Source: Atrichornis clamosus (Eukaryota > Chordata > Aves > Passeriformes > Menuridae). Taken from it: 64,000 nucleotides of DNA. The notes under the pieces were generated by a model that did no database searches, was not told where the DNA came from, and saw only the letters and a list, made by a program, of their open reading frames with translations. Made by a program: the position numbers and the translations under genes. The stretch is taken from positions 37,048 through 101,047 of the forward strand of contig WBMZ01003446.1 of the NCBI GenBank assembly GCA_013400975.1, given 5' to 3'. Shown here piece by piece: positions 43,919 to 56,527 of this stretch; the stretch's first letter is position 1, and every line of letters begins with the position of its first letter.

Positions 43919-46184
43919 AATTCTGTTTTCCTGATGCTTTGACTCTGGTTGGCTGATCCCCTGTACGAAGAGGTCTGGGTTTGCCACGATCATCCCAAAG
44001 ACATCACAGCCAACATGGACCCAGAGCCAGGAATTCCTTCAGCAGTGGAATTCGGACGGCAGCTCTGCAGATCCCACGGGTCCTTCCTCCCTGATCCCTC
44101 CCCAGGCCTGGCTCCCTCCTCCAGAGGTGGGGTTTGTGCCGTGCATTGTTCCCGAGGTCCCCAGCCCTATTTGCCCAGCTGGTGTCAGCTCAGAGCACTG
44201 TTTGGATTGCTCCCGAGAAAGATTTGCCTGAAAGGTTGGCATATTCCAAGAAACCACAATGATTAAGTACACATGAAAGAAAGCATTATGATGAATAATC
44301 AGGACATAATCAATGATACCCTTTTTGCATTATAAATGATGACGCTCCTACTCAACAGCTTTTAGGCAGAGCGTGGGTGTGACAGCTTGAAAAACAGTGC
44401 AGAGCATGACATGAGACCTGTCAGCTCTTAAATGAGGTAATTAATGACCTGCTAAGCACGCAGATTTTAAATGTCAGTTATTTTTTGTCTGGAAATATCT
44501 CCGGTGGAAAAAAAAAAAATTATTTGCAATTTATCATTCTGTTCATAAAAAAAAAGTCGGGGGAAGAAGGCACAAGCGCAGTGAGAAATAACAAGGTTAC
44601 AACAATGTTTTGTGCTTTAAATAGGAAAAAAATAGAAATCAAAACTCCTCTGAGGTTCCTTTCACATCCTCTTCAGTGCATCACTTTAGAGGTCGACAGC
44701 TTTATTTTTGTGTACATGGATTCACTGGATTTTAGGGCCTTGTCCTCAAGGCCAGAACCAGCTGCTTAAAACTGAGGCTCAGAAGAAAAGCAGGAATTAA
44801 TTTATTCTGCCAGATGTCCGTTCCTAATCCTGCAATGTCTGAAATTGTGTGACCCTTCTTCCAGGACTTGGCTGGTATAAATAAAAAAACCCAAAAAGGG
44901 CAGGTTTCAGTTTTAAAGGAAGTTTTTGAGGCATCAGTGTTTGGGTGTTTGCCAAGTGTTGGTGGAGAACTGAGACACCGAGCTGGGCCTCCCTCACCAC
45001 TGCAGCTCTGTGATGTTTTCAGCTTTTTATTTGTTGGACACAAGACGAAAAATGGATAAATTTGTCCTCCACAAAAGACCTTTAAATATCTTCTTTTACT
45101 TCACGGATTAAACCAAACCATTATCTGATTTTGTGACTATATTATCTTGTGTCAGTGCGCAGCTAAACTCTGATCCTGCACACCCCCAGAAAAAGAAAGA
45201 CAGAAGCTACATAATAAATGAACTCTTAACTGTGAATTTGTAAATTTAGGCTTCTGATGGCTGAAATAAACACGTGGAATAATTCCAAATGAGGGTTAAT
45301 GTGTCACTGGCAGAATGTACGGAGACTCCCTGCATTGTCTGCCTCAAACAACACTGAGCTTGTGTTTTGGTACAGTAAATCTCACCTTTTCTATGGGTTT
45401 GGATCCTGATTGTTTAAAATAAATGAGGTACAGAAAAGGTACACCTTAATCTCTCTAATGACAGCCAGAACACAGCAAGAAACTCGAGAGATTATAATTT
45501 AACAAAAGCTGTTTCCTAAGTGCTATCTTAAATTTATGTTTACCCTGTGCTTGCATGTTGAAATCTCATTTTGATGCCTCAATAAATTGGAAGGGAAAAA
45601 CGTGCAGTGGTGGTGTTTGGAGCACCCCGTGCCAAGAATCCTCGTCACTGAAAACCGACTTTAATCCTGGTTTAAAAATCCAAATGTTCAGTTTTGTTCA
45701 GATGTCTGTCTTGTGCTGTTCATGCAACCCATAACAGCAGCTTTGCCAAGTCATTACGATCAGATTTCCAGAAGGGTTAGCACCCACCTCTTGCAAGGCT
45801 CCATGGATATTTTCTCCTCAGGGAAGAAGAAAGGATGGGAATGGGCTTCTTTCATCTTCTTGCATGAGTTCTCTCTGGGAGGCAGAGCTGCCCTGGTCCA
45901 TCAGGACAGTGGGATGCCTCCAACTCCAAGCTTTCATTACCAGTACGGCAGTCAGTTTATTGGTTTGAGTCCTACAGAACAAAAAGGCACCAGCAGTAAA
46001 AGAAACCACAAAAAATACAAAAGCAGTGGTGGCATAGAAGAGATGGGATTGGAAAAATGCATTTCAGGGGAGTTGTGGAAATACAGGAATTTTCAACTGC
46101 TCCAATGCAGGATATCAGTGAGTTCCTGTCAGCTACAGACAATTCCAAAGCTCCACTGAGATGAATAAGGGTATTCCTGCTTCC
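43919..46184. other. Largest repeat-free part of the middle region
   Basis: About 2.3 kb without CR1, mostly AT-rich. The segment at 44310-44480 is repeat-free and looks compact. No gene was recognised. Confidence 0.45.
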
Positions 46185-46567
46185 TGCTCCAGCCCTGGGC
46201 CCAGCACAGGGAGGACGTGGAGCTGCTGGGGAGAGGCCAGAGGAGGCTCCAGGATGAGCAGAGGGATGGAGCAGCTCTGCTGGGAGGAAAGGCTGGGAGA
46301 GCTGGGATTGTTCAGCCTGGAGAGGAGAAGCTTTGGGGTGACCTCAGTGTGGCCTTGCAGGGCCTGAAGGAGCCACAGGAAACATGGAGAGAGACTTTGG
46401 ACAAGGGATGGAGGGACAGGACACAGGGAATGGCTTCCCACTGCCAGAGGGCAGGGATGGATGGGATATTGGGAAGGAATTGTTCCCTGTGAGGGTGGGG
46501 AGGCCCTGGCACAGGGTGCCCAGAGAAGCTGTGGCTGCCCCTGGATCCCTGGAAGTGTCCAAGGCCA
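46185..46567 (+). mobile_element. CR1 fragment, group A, lacking its 3' end
   Basis: Plus-oriented from GCTCCAGCCCTGGGCCCAGC to TGTCCAAGGCCA, then stops abruptly against an opposite CR1 piece. Confidence 0.87.
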
Positions 46568-46712
46568 GTTTAAAACCATTGCCCTTTGTCCTGTCACTCT
46601 CTGCCCCTATAAAAAGTCCCTCTCCCCGCTTTTTACAACCCCTGTAAGGTACTGGGGAAGGCTGCAACGAAGTCTCCCTGAAACCTCTTCTTCCCAAGGT
46701 CTTTCCAAGCTG
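46568..46712 (-). mobile_element. Internal CR1 piece in opposite orientation
   Basis: Minus-oriented internal block (TTGTCCTGTCACTCTCTGCC, AAAAGTCCCTCTCCCCGC) with neither end, fused to the preceding copy. Confidence 0.7.
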
Positions 46713-47921
46713 ATTATTTGAGGTTTTTTTCCCCTCAGCAGTAATCCAGCAGAACATCCTTAACAGCATAATTAGCTGTAAAACGTGGCAGCATTACCAG
46801 ACAAATCCTTATCCTGAAGGAGGCTGAGAGGATTTAGCACAGTCTAGGCTGTGTCATCAATTGTTCCAAAAGTGGCTGAACCTTGAGGAAGAACCAGGGA
46901 TTTTTGCACAGGGGATTCCTCCCACTTTTTGGTGAGGAAAGAATGAAATGAAATCCTTCTCTCATGGCAAACCTTGGCAATGAGGCGTCAAACTGTGACC
47001 ACAGTGGTGCGATAATGGAACATCACGGGCTGAGTCTCTGCTGAGCTCATTTAGAGCCCATCAGTCCCCAGTGACAGCACCAAGAGGATCCAAGGGTGAC
47101 TCCCTGACTGATTTTGTCACCTGGCTGAGCCCTAGCTCTTTACAACAGCACCCAGAGCAATGTTTTCTGGAAAATAACGCTCTGGAGCATCTCCCAGATG
47201 TTGGTGAGAACACCCGGCTATCCTCTTTTTAGCCTCAAGCATTTGGGAAGTAGTTTGGGCCCCACCAGCTGTTTGCAGTTGGAAACCGAGGCTTGAATCC
47301 ATGTCTTGTGTCCGGATAAAGCAAGAGAAGCATCTTTGCAACAGATTCCAGACTTTTCCGAGAGTGCTGGCATTAAGAACTCACTCTCTCAGCTTTTTCT
47401 CTGCATCATCCTGCCACGGCTTGTGTTTGGTGCTGCCTTGCTGCTTTCTTTGTTGGCTTTTCTGATTTTTTCCTGCTATAATTCCTAGTAAAACAGCAGA
47501 AGGAAAGCCAGGTCTGTTGATCAGTAGCCTAAATTCTCTTTTTTTCCATATGGAAACCAAATGCTTTTAAGCCAGATGGTTTCTCCTCAGGACCAGCTTT
47601 GATCACCAGTGGGTGCTTCACTCTTTTAGGCACCTGGTTCCATAAAAGATGGAAGAAATAGTAATAATAATAATAATAATTTTGTAACATACTTCTGAGT
47701 AAACTTGGGCACTAACTCTACTTATCACAGATTTATTCTCTAACACCATTTTTTGGGATTTCAGGGATTTAAACCAGAACATTTTCTCTTGCACTTGTTG
47801 CTCTTCCTGAGGTACAAATGGTCCGTGAGCCATTTCATACCCAGGTTTCCCACAAACAGATCCTGAGCCTGTCCAGGCGGAGATCCTGGGGCTGTGGCTG
47901 TGCTGCTGCCAGTGGAAAAGT
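46713..47921. other. Intergenic, no gene seen
   Basis: Single-copy apart from the TAA run. Confidence 0.45.
47657..47681. repeat. (TAA)n microsatellite
   Basis: A short run of TAA/AAT trinucleotides. Confidence 0.8.
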
Positions 47922-48470
47922 TAGAATCATAAAAGCGTGGAATGGTTTGGGTTGGGAGGGACCTTAAAGCCCATCCAGTGCCAGCCCTGCCATGGGCAGG
48001 GACACCTCCCACTATCCCAGGGTGCTCCAAGCCCCGTCCAACCTGGCCTTGGACACTTCTAGGGATCCAGGGGCAGCCACAGCTTCTCTGGGCACCCTGA
48101 GCCAGCGCCTCACCTCCCTCCCAGGGAACAATTCCTTCCCAATATCCCATCTATCCCTGCCCTCTGGCACTGGGAAGCCATTCCCTGTGTCCTGTCCCTC
48201 CATCCCTTGTCCCAGTCCCTCTCCAGCTCTCCTGGAGCCCCTTTAGACCCTGGAAGGGGCTCTGAGGTTTCCCTGGATCCTTCTCCTCTCCAGGCTGAAC
48301 AATCCCATCTCTCCCAGCCTGGCTCCAGCCCTGGGATCAATTAATGGCCTCCTGTGGAATCGTTCCAACAGCTCCACGTTTTTCTTGTGTTGGGGAGCCC
48401 AGACCTGAAGTTTCTGTGTGAGACCCCGCTCCTGCAGCCCCAGCACCGTGTTGGACATCCCAGTCAGAGC
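47922..48470 (-). mobile_element. CR1 fragment, group A, long
   Basis: About 550 bases, minus-oriented, starting with TAGAATCATAAAAGCGTGG. It extends 5' to a CCAGCACCGTGTTGGACATC block. Confidence 0.87.
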
Positions 48471-48484
48471 CTGGTGCTGGAAAC

Positions 48485-48575
48485 ACCAATCCTGTGGCTT
48501 CGATCCCAGTGCGGGCCATTCACTTCAGATCACTCCACGATCCTTGTGGGTCCCTTCCAGCTCGGCATATTCTGA
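48485..48575 (+). mobile_element. CR1 3' end relic
   Basis: Plus-oriented: CGATCCTTGTGGGTCCCTTC, then CAGCTCGGCATATTCTGAG. Confidence 0.65.
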
Positions 48576-49756
48576 GATTGGGTGCCTCAGTTTGCCAGGA
48601 TTATTCCATTTTCCACCCGCTGTGAGCGGCAGCAAGCCCAGCCTGGAAAACGCCGCGGGTAACAAAACAAGGCCTCTGCCTTCCGAGGATGACAGCGGAG
48701 TCTTTTTTTCCTGATGTCTTTTAAGGCAGCTAAATCCTTGTCTAATCCTTACCTGAGGGCTAAAAGCCTTTCAGGAGAACAAACACGTGTAATATCAAAC
48801 AGGAGAAGGCTGTGCTGCACAAAACTCCTCCGAGGGTGCTCTCAGATGAGCAAATGTGACGGAAGTGTGCTCAGCAATAACGATCGCCTCAATCAAAGGC
48901 ATCAGCTGCGCTCATGTGCGCTCAGCACGGCTTCTGAAATCCTTCAAAGAGCAAAAAATTGGCACATGTGGATGCTGAACGGTGCCTGCAAGGTTTGGGA
49001 ATATCCTCACGTTGTCAGGAAAGCATCTGGCTGGGAAAATTTGAGATGTTTCACCTTCCTGCCCCCCAGAGTTATGATAATTAGCTCATTTTTTTCTTTT
49101 CTAAGTGGTGGATTATGCTGTTTTGGGGGAGATTTATTATTTAAATGGGTAGATTAGGGAGATTATGATATTAATTCTATTAGAGAGATTATGATATTAA
49201 TTCTATTACAGAGATTATTATCTTATTTATATTACATTATTAGATTATTATTTAAATCAATATATTACAGAGATTTATCTCAGTATATTTAGTAATAGAT
49301 TCATAGATCTCAGACACTTCTTTTACCTGAGTTCTTAATTAATTTTTTTTTTGTAGTCAACTAGTCAGGGGAATCTTTCCACTCTCTCAAAATTGGAGTT
49401 TCGTCTGTTCTGGCACCCTGGTCAGCCTTTGGGTTTGAGTAATTTCCAGGCAAAATCATGACCAAAATGCCTCAAAATAGCTTCTTTCACATGTTTACAA
49501 ATTTCTGGTGTCTGAAGGAGCTTGGATCCCCAAAAGGTCGTTCATTTAAATGAATTCATTTAAATAGTCAGAGGAATTTTCGTGGGAAGTTTCAGTCACC
49601 TGGAACTAAAAGGATCAATAATAATTCAATGAGTTGTCCCATGTGTCTGGGAAGGGAAAGTTATCCATCAAATAGGCAATAATCAGATTAAACACTCACC
49701 TGTTGAAACTCCAGGGAACGTCAGTGCTTCACCCAGGGTGGATGGAGGGCCTTTGG
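48576..49756. other. Intergenic with 26-base tandem repeat
   Basis: Unique sequence at 48785-48975, then an AT-rich stretch with the tandem repeat at 49159-49220. No gene seen. Confidence 0.5.
49159..49220. repeat. 26-base AT-rich tandem repeat
   Basis: Two almost identical 26-base units beginning GAGATTATGATATTAATTC at 49159 and 49185, then a partial third copy at 49211. Confidence 0.8.
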
Positions 49757-50200
49757 AACCAGGATGAGCAGAGGGATGGAGCAGCTCTGCTGGGTGGAAA
49801 GGCTTGGAGAGCTGGGATTGTTCAGCCTGGAGAGGAGAAGCTTTGGGGTGACCTCAGTGTGGCCTTGCAGGGCCTGAAGGAGCCACAGGAAACCTGGAGT
49901 GAGACAATTTCCAAGGGATGGAGGGACAGGACACAGGGAATGGCTTCCCTCTGCCAGAGGGCAGGGATAGATGGGATATTGGGACGGAATTGTTCCCTGG
50001 GAGGATGGGGAGGCCCTGGCACAGGGTGCCCAGAGAAGCTGTGGCTGCCCCTGGATCTCTGGAAGTGTCCAAGGCCAGGTTGGATGGGGCTTGGAGCACC
50101 CTGGGATAGTGGGAGGTGTCCCTGCCATGGCAGGGGTGGCACTGGATGGGATTTAAGGTCCCTTCCAACCCGCATCCATAGGATTCTATAATTCTACAAT
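49757..50200 (+). mobile_element. CR1 fragment, group A
   Basis: Plus-oriented; AGGATGAGCAGAGGGATGGA to the tail ATTCTATAATTCTACAATTC. Confidence 0.9.
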
Positions 50201-50325
50201 TCCCAGTCTGACTCCCTGTGCCTTCCTCTTGTGATATCAATTCAGTTCTCTCAGGACTCACTCCCTGTGTCCATATTCCTTGTGGGAGAGCCATCCTTGA
50301 AATGAAATCCTTATCCCTGTCTGAT

Positions 50326-50452
50326 TCAGAGAATCACTGAATCACTAAAGCTGGAAAAGACCCCTCAGATCATCGACCACGGAGATGCCACTGCCAATCC
50401 CACCACTAAATCACATCCCTAAACCCCACATCCACAAATCCCTCCGTGACCT
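50326..50452 (-). mobile_element. CR1 3' end relic, older subfamily
   Basis: Minus-oriented: AGAGAATCACTGAATCACTA and TAAACCCCACATCCACAAAT. Confidence 0.65.
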
Positions 50453-53282
50453 CAGAGCCGTACTCGTGGAGTGGAAGCCAAGAAGGGCCACTTTGCTTTA
50501 AACTTCCATCCAGTCTTGGTTGGGATGAATTTTTCCAAGTCAAGGAGGTTTGTGGGTGCGTCTCACACTCCAAATTAGGCCCCAGAGGTTTTATAGCTGA
50601 AATTGCTGACGTCCACAGAGACAAATTTGCCACTTTTGTCTCTTTGCTTGTAATTTGTTTACCCGAGGAATTGTGGATTTTGCCCCGTGGGTCTCTGATA
50701 AAATTCATCTGGGAAACAGCCGGAGAGTGGAACTGGCTAAAAAAAGCAGATGAAACTTTTCTGCCTTCGTTGGCTTTTTCCAGCAAATCAATGCAATATT
50801 TAAAAGTGAAAAAACAATTTAAAAATTATACTGCTTATACAGAACTCCAGCCTCCATCCTCTCAGGCAGGGTGAACGCCATTGGTTAAACATATGAATTA
50901 AAATATCTCAGTGCTTGTGTTTTAACAGGTTATAAATTAAATTCTGGACCCCGAAATAAAGACACAGCACAGGTCTCAGTCTGCGCCATGGAAATCCCAG
51001 TGGTTTTATGTCAGCACTGCAGCAGATTATTTTATTAATACAACAACAATTTCCATGAATTTCACGCTCCTTTTTTTTTTCTGGCCCATTTCATTGTGTG
51101 GGATCTGGAAGACCTTTTTTTTTTTTAAGGATCCACAGCTAGTGGAGTTTTTTTGCGGGAGTGAATTAATTTTTGTCTAGAACAAAACCTTGACGAAGCA
51201 AGAGAATAAAATTTACGGTTTAGTTTATCCTCAGACTTAAATGTGTGTGTAGGAGCTCATTCCTAAATTTTCCCTGCCTTTTCCTGCGGTGGTCACTAGA
51301 TGTTGCTAGGTGTCTGTGTTAGCAGTGGGTTTGATGATTTTATAGGTGTCAGGAGAGAACATCTCTCTCCGTGACCACACACAGAGAGATTTCACCCCCT
51401 TTCCAAATGCCATGAATAAAACCGTCCTCACTTCCCTCATTGCAGGATAAATCCACGTCCTTCCCTATTCACGGGCTCTACTGAGCAGAGGACATTTCCC
51501 TATTGCCCCAAACTTGAATTTCATGTTTTGACACTTCAGATATTTAGGAAAATTCCTTTTTTTCCTGTAGAAGCAAGGATTTAGGCAAGCAGCCCTCGGC
51601 ACTTGGGCATGACCTTCCCCTGGCTCTGCAGTGGGACCGAGGGACCTTTCCCCTTCCCCCTGGGCTCTTGGAGAGTCATTTATTCCTCCTGAGACCTTCC
51701 TGCTCAGTGGCTTCCCAAGTAAAACATGTTTAATATTCCCAGGATAGGGCTGCTTCCCAGTACTGCTGGATAAAAGCAGTTTTATATATATAAAGCAGAT
51801 CTACTGAGCAGTCTCTTTAATTGCTGTTAAAAAAAAAGGGAATTTTGTAGGAATATCATGGTTGTTTGGGAGAATTTGGGGATGGTGGGTGATGGGCATA
51901 TAAGGAAAATCCTCTTTCATCTGGCTAGCCCTTAGGAAAAGCAAAAGGATGTCACCTTTCTCTGGCCAGACACCTGCAGGGATAAAATTCCCAGGACAAA
52001 TGTGCTCCTTAAATCAGTCAAAGCTCGAGATCTCGGTCAATGTTTAAGGAAAGCTTTGACTCTTGTTTGGTAACTCCCCTAATATTGAACTTACAACTGA
52101 CAAACAGCTTTTATTTTAACTCCTGAGACGTGCCTTTTTCCTGGAATATTTCCTGTATCCTCAGTTTGTGTATGAGTGACACGGCTTGGAATCCGTGGAG
52201 TGTTTCAGTGGATAATCATTAATCAACAGTACTGTGCAAAAGTAAATTTAATTTCACCCCCAAATGTTGAATTCTCAGCCTTAAATTTAATTTCAATATG
52301 GAGACGAAGATATAACAATTTCAGGAAGAATGACAGAACAGTCTGAAAAAATTAGTCAGTGTGGAGGGGAGCATTTATGGAAGTAATTTGGGATTAACTA
52401 TAGAAACAAAGACTTCCCAGTTCAAATCCCACATCCTTTGCTTAAATGTTCTCGAATGCTTTGGGTCCAAACCAGGGGTATTTTACATAATGTGAATATT
52501 CACTGTGGGTGAAAATCCTCCGGCCAAACTTTGGCTGTCTCAAGGTTCAGGCCTTAATCTCAGCCAGAAATTCAGTTTTCCTGACTCTGGCGTGTTGGGA
52601 TTCATCCCATCCTGGGAGAGGTGAGTTGGATTGGGAGGATGAATCCACCCGGACACCTGCCTGTCTTTATTGACTACAGAGGAAACCCAAATGGTTGCCT
52701 CATGTCCGATTTCTGGAAGGTTGAAATGAATTGAAATTTAGTTGAAGTTGCCTCTTCTTTCCTGCACTCCAAATGGTTTTATTGAATCACTCTGCAAAGC
52801 AAAAAAACTCTGAAACCACCTTTTTTTTTTTTAAAATCCATGGTGTATTGAAGTGCTAAACACCAGAAGACAAGGAAAGATTGTGTTTTATAGGGCTGGT
52901 AATTACAGCATCCATAGGAATGGTGATCCCAGCATTCAAAAACCACTGAGTTCCTTCCCAGCACTGGGTAATTCTCACTCACCTTGCTCCCCTTTTCCAA
53001 TGGGACTGTAAATAAATGACCTTTGTGTCCCTCCTGGGAATCTCACTCTCTCTCTTGTAATTTGCTCTGAGATCATATTCAGCCAAAGACACCCTAAAAT
53101 ATAGATTTTTTTTTTTTTCCCCAGGTTTTAATCTGGAGGCCACTGTTTCTCTCCCATTGCTGGGAGCAAGGAAAACAATGAGGACCAGTATTTGTTTTTA
53201 ACTTGTGGGTACCTGTGGGTTTCTGGTCTTTATTTAAGAGATAAGAGGGAACCAGGTAATCTCTTAAAAGTCCAGATTAGAG
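50453..53282. other. Longest CR1-free stretch of the window
   Basis: About 2.8 kb without a recognised CR1 copy. It contains several homopolymer runs (for example 52822-52833 and 53107-53118) and a weak CTCF-like word at 51291-51311. No coding sequence was recognised. Confidence 0.5.
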
Positions 53283-53452
53283 ATTAGAAAATAAATTTCC
53301 CTGGCAGAATAGTCAGGGCGTGGAATGAGTTGCCCAGGGAGGTGGTGGAGTCACTGCCTCTGGAATGCTCAGGACCAGTCTGGATGTGGCCCCTGGGGAC
53401 GCTGGTGGTGCTGGGGTGACTGGATGATCCTGAAGGGCTCTTCCCACCTTTC
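53283..53452 (+). mobile_element. CR1 3' end fragment, group C
   Basis: Plus-oriented; GAATGAGTTGCCCAGGGAGG, TCTGGATGTGGCCCCTGGGG. Confidence 0.8.
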
Positions 53453-54399
53453 CTTCAAGGGTTTGCCTCCCAAAACTGCCAACCCTCCCATTTTTCCTTG
53501 ACTCTTTCCTGCAGTGTATGCTGTGTGCAGCTCAGTCCGTGCTACTGACTCCGCTCTTTTTTTTTTAATAAACTCAAAGAAAGGGGAAGAGAAAAATAAA
53601 AAAAAAAAAAAAGGGAAAACTTCCATTTGTAATTAAATTTTTCCACGTAGGGAGGGGAAGCCTACGGATTCAAATGTGTTAAGTATCCACACAGTTAACA
53701 ACATGTCACTTGGTGAGAGAATTTTCATAATTAATGAACTGGTTCAATTTGCTCTGCCGCTTGACTTTGATTAATACATTTTTGAGTGTTCCCACTGGGA
53801 CTCTGTCCAGTTTGTTTAGTAAGCTCTTATGTCTATATCCAGTTCATGTGTATGGATCAAAGTGTTGGCACCAAGTGCTGGCAATATTAGGCTTTGGTAC
53901 AGCCATTCTGACTCCACTTAAAAAGGAGATAGCAATATATCTTAAATCAAGTTCTTTGTGAGTCATTTATAGGGAAAAAAAAAAAGGGAAAGAAATTTCA
54001 CACTGCATTGTGTGGAAATGCTGTGATTTAAAAGTTCATCTCACGCAAGCTTTGCCAATTAAAGGGATATTTATCAATCCAGGCAGTAATTGTGCAGAGC
54101 CAAACTGGCAATTTGGTCAATATTAAGCATTGAGCTGCAAAACTTCCATAATTAACAAATTAACGAACATTACCCTTTGTTACCCAGCTGCTGTGGTGGT
54201 GTTGAACATTTACCTCACTCTTGGTGCTTTGCTACCCCCCCAAATTCTCTGTGCAGCACCAGGATATGCCCCAGGCTTCAAAAAGGGGTCAAATTCTGTC
54301 CCCTGGTCACCTCTGGGCAGCCTCCAGAGAGCTGGGGATGAGCTCTCATTCCCTGAGCCCCTGTCCAAACAGGATAATCCAAGGAAGGAGAGGCAATTC
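53453..54399. other. Single-copy AT-rich block
   Basis: After an A/T-run rich zone (53556-53640), the sequence from about 53640 to 54215 is repeat-free with many TAATTA-type words. No gene seen. Confidence 0.45.
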
Positions 54400-54565
54400 A
54401 CAGAATCTCAGGATCCCTGAGGTTGGAAAAGCCCTCCAAGACCATCAAATCCAAGCTGTGCCCCATCCCCACCTTGTCCCCAGCCCAGAGCTCTGAGTGC
54501 CACGTCCAGGCCTTCCTTGGGCACCTCCAGGGATGGCGACTCCAAACCTCCCTGGGCAGTCCCTT
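54400..54565 (-). mobile_element. CR1 fragment, group B
   Basis: Minus-oriented; CAGAATCTCAGGATCCCTGA, GAGCTCTGAGTGCCACGTCC. Confidence 0.87.
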
Positions 54566-54805
54566 CCAATGATCCAACTTGTGGCTTTGGGGCACAAATT
54601 GCAGGCGTGAAAGTTTCTTTTTTAGGGAAGCTGCAGGGTTCACTTGGATGAAATCACTTCCTTTAGTTTTCATCTGAAAGGAGGTTGCCAAAATCCTTGG
54701 CCTCCCAAAATGTCGTGGGGCAAATCCTGTTCTTGGTGTAGATGTCTAAAGGGTGGTGCTGGATTAGCATTAATGAGTATGGTGGGGAAAGGGGAGGAAT
54801 TCAGA

Positions 54806-55001
54806 AGGAATTCCTGCCTGGAAAGGGTGGCCAGGCCTTGGCAGGGGCTGCCCAGGGAGGTTTGGAGTCGCCATCCCTGGAGGTACCCAAGGAAGGCCTG
54901 GACGTGGCACTCAGAGCTCTGGGCTGGGGACGAGGTGGGGATGGGGCACGGCTGGGACTCCATGGGCTGGGAGGGCTTTTCCAATGATTCTGGGATTCTG
55001 T
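54806..55001 (+). mobile_element. CR1 fragment, group B, inverted relative to the copy at 54400
   Basis: Plus-oriented; GGAGTCGCCATCCCTGGAGG, with tail ATGATTCTGGGATTCTG. Confidence 0.87.
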
Positions 55002-55667
55002 TTTGTCACAGAAAAGGCCCATCACAGTCAGGACCATCCAAGCCTTACTTTGAGGCTGGCATGTAGTGCTGAAGTGCTTCTCTGGCTCTGTTTTCTGGCT
55101 GGAATATCATCCCCAGGGAGCTGGGGGCACAAAGAGGATCCGTGTCGGTGTCAGAAAATCCCCTGAGAAATTCTTTACGGCAGGAAAAGGCTCAAATAAG
55201 TTTTCAGTGAATGCTGTGTACATAAATACATACATTTTAATATATATTTTTATATCTCCACATCAGCCCTTGGCTCCCAGTTCTGCACTCCCGAACCACG
55301 GCAGTTGGAGACGCGGATCTTAAGCCAGTGGGGTTTAAATTAATTAAAGAAATTCCCCTGAGCTCAGTCTCTGCTTTCCCTGGGGTGACAAGGCCCGGGC
55401 AGTTAATCACCAGCAGGACCCAAAAGTGTCATTCCTGCTGCCCTGGTTTTGTTCAGATGTTATAAGGCTGAATGATATTGGAGAATGGACAATGGGACAC
55501 AAGCTGATGGAAACACAGGGAGCAGTGGCAGATTTAAGTGCACATTGTTTAGCTACCAGCAGCAGATCAGCCAGAAAAAATGTATTCTTTTTAACTTTTC
55601 CCATGGGGTTCCTGCTCCCAGAATACTCCAGGGGGTTTTGTGGCTGTTTATTCTCCTATGGAGCCAG

Positions 55668-56056
55668 GCTGGGGTAGCTGGGGATGTTCAGCCTGGAGAA
55701 GGGAAGGCTCCAGGGAGAACTCAAAGCCCCTTCCAATGCCTAAAGGGGGTAATAAAAGAAGGGAGAGGGATTTTTTATATGGGCCTGGAGTGCCAGGACA
55801 AGGGGAATGGCTTCCCACTGCCAGAGGGCAGGGTTAGATGGGATATTGGGACGGAATTGGTCCGTGGGAGGGTGGGGAGGCCCTGGCACAGGGTGCCCAG
55901 AGAAGCTGTGGCTGCCCCTGGATCCCTGGAAGTGTCCAAGGCCAGGTTGGAGCACCCTGGGATAGTGGGAGGTGTCCCTGCCCATGGCAGGGGTGGCACT
56001 GGGTGATCTTTAAGGTCCTTACAACTCAAACCATTCTGGGACTCTATGGTTCTACA
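55668..56056 (+). mobile_element. CR1 fragment, group A
   Basis: Plus-oriented; GGGATGTTCAGCCTGGAGAA to the tail ACTCTATGGTTCTACAT. Confidence 0.88.
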
Positions 56057-56317
56057 TAAATAATCCCGTTTAGCCTATGCTGATTTTTAAATCTTCTTTT
56101 ATATGTAGTGCTCTCTCTCTTTCAGTTTATGTGATACATGTGTTTAGTGGATCTGTTTCACTCTTTGCACCATTCAGCCAGTTGGTTTTCCTTCTTCTAT
56201 GCCCAACTTTCGATAGTAACGATAGAGGATGTGTTCAAAATGAAAAGAACCAAAACTGAGGAATCTGTAGTGCAGACAGGAGGACTCATAGTCAGGTGTG
56301 AGAGGGAAAAGAAGTTA

Positions 56318-56527
56318 AAAATCAGGGGAGGTTCAGATGTGATATTAGGAAAAAAAAATTCCCTGGAAGAGCGGTCAGGCCTTGGAATGAGCTGCCCAGG
56401 GAGGTGGTGCAGTCCCTGTCTCTGGAAGTGTCCAGGAGGAGTCTGGATGTGGCCCCTGGGGACGTGGTTTGGGGTGGTGCTGGTGGGGCTGGGGTTGCAC
56501 TGGGTGATCCTGGAGGGCTCTCCCAAT
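56318..56527 (+). mobile_element. CR1 fragment, group C
   Basis: Plus-oriented; GAATGAGCTGCCCAGGGAGG to the GATCCTGGAGGGCTCTCCC block, without a tail. Confidence 0.85.
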
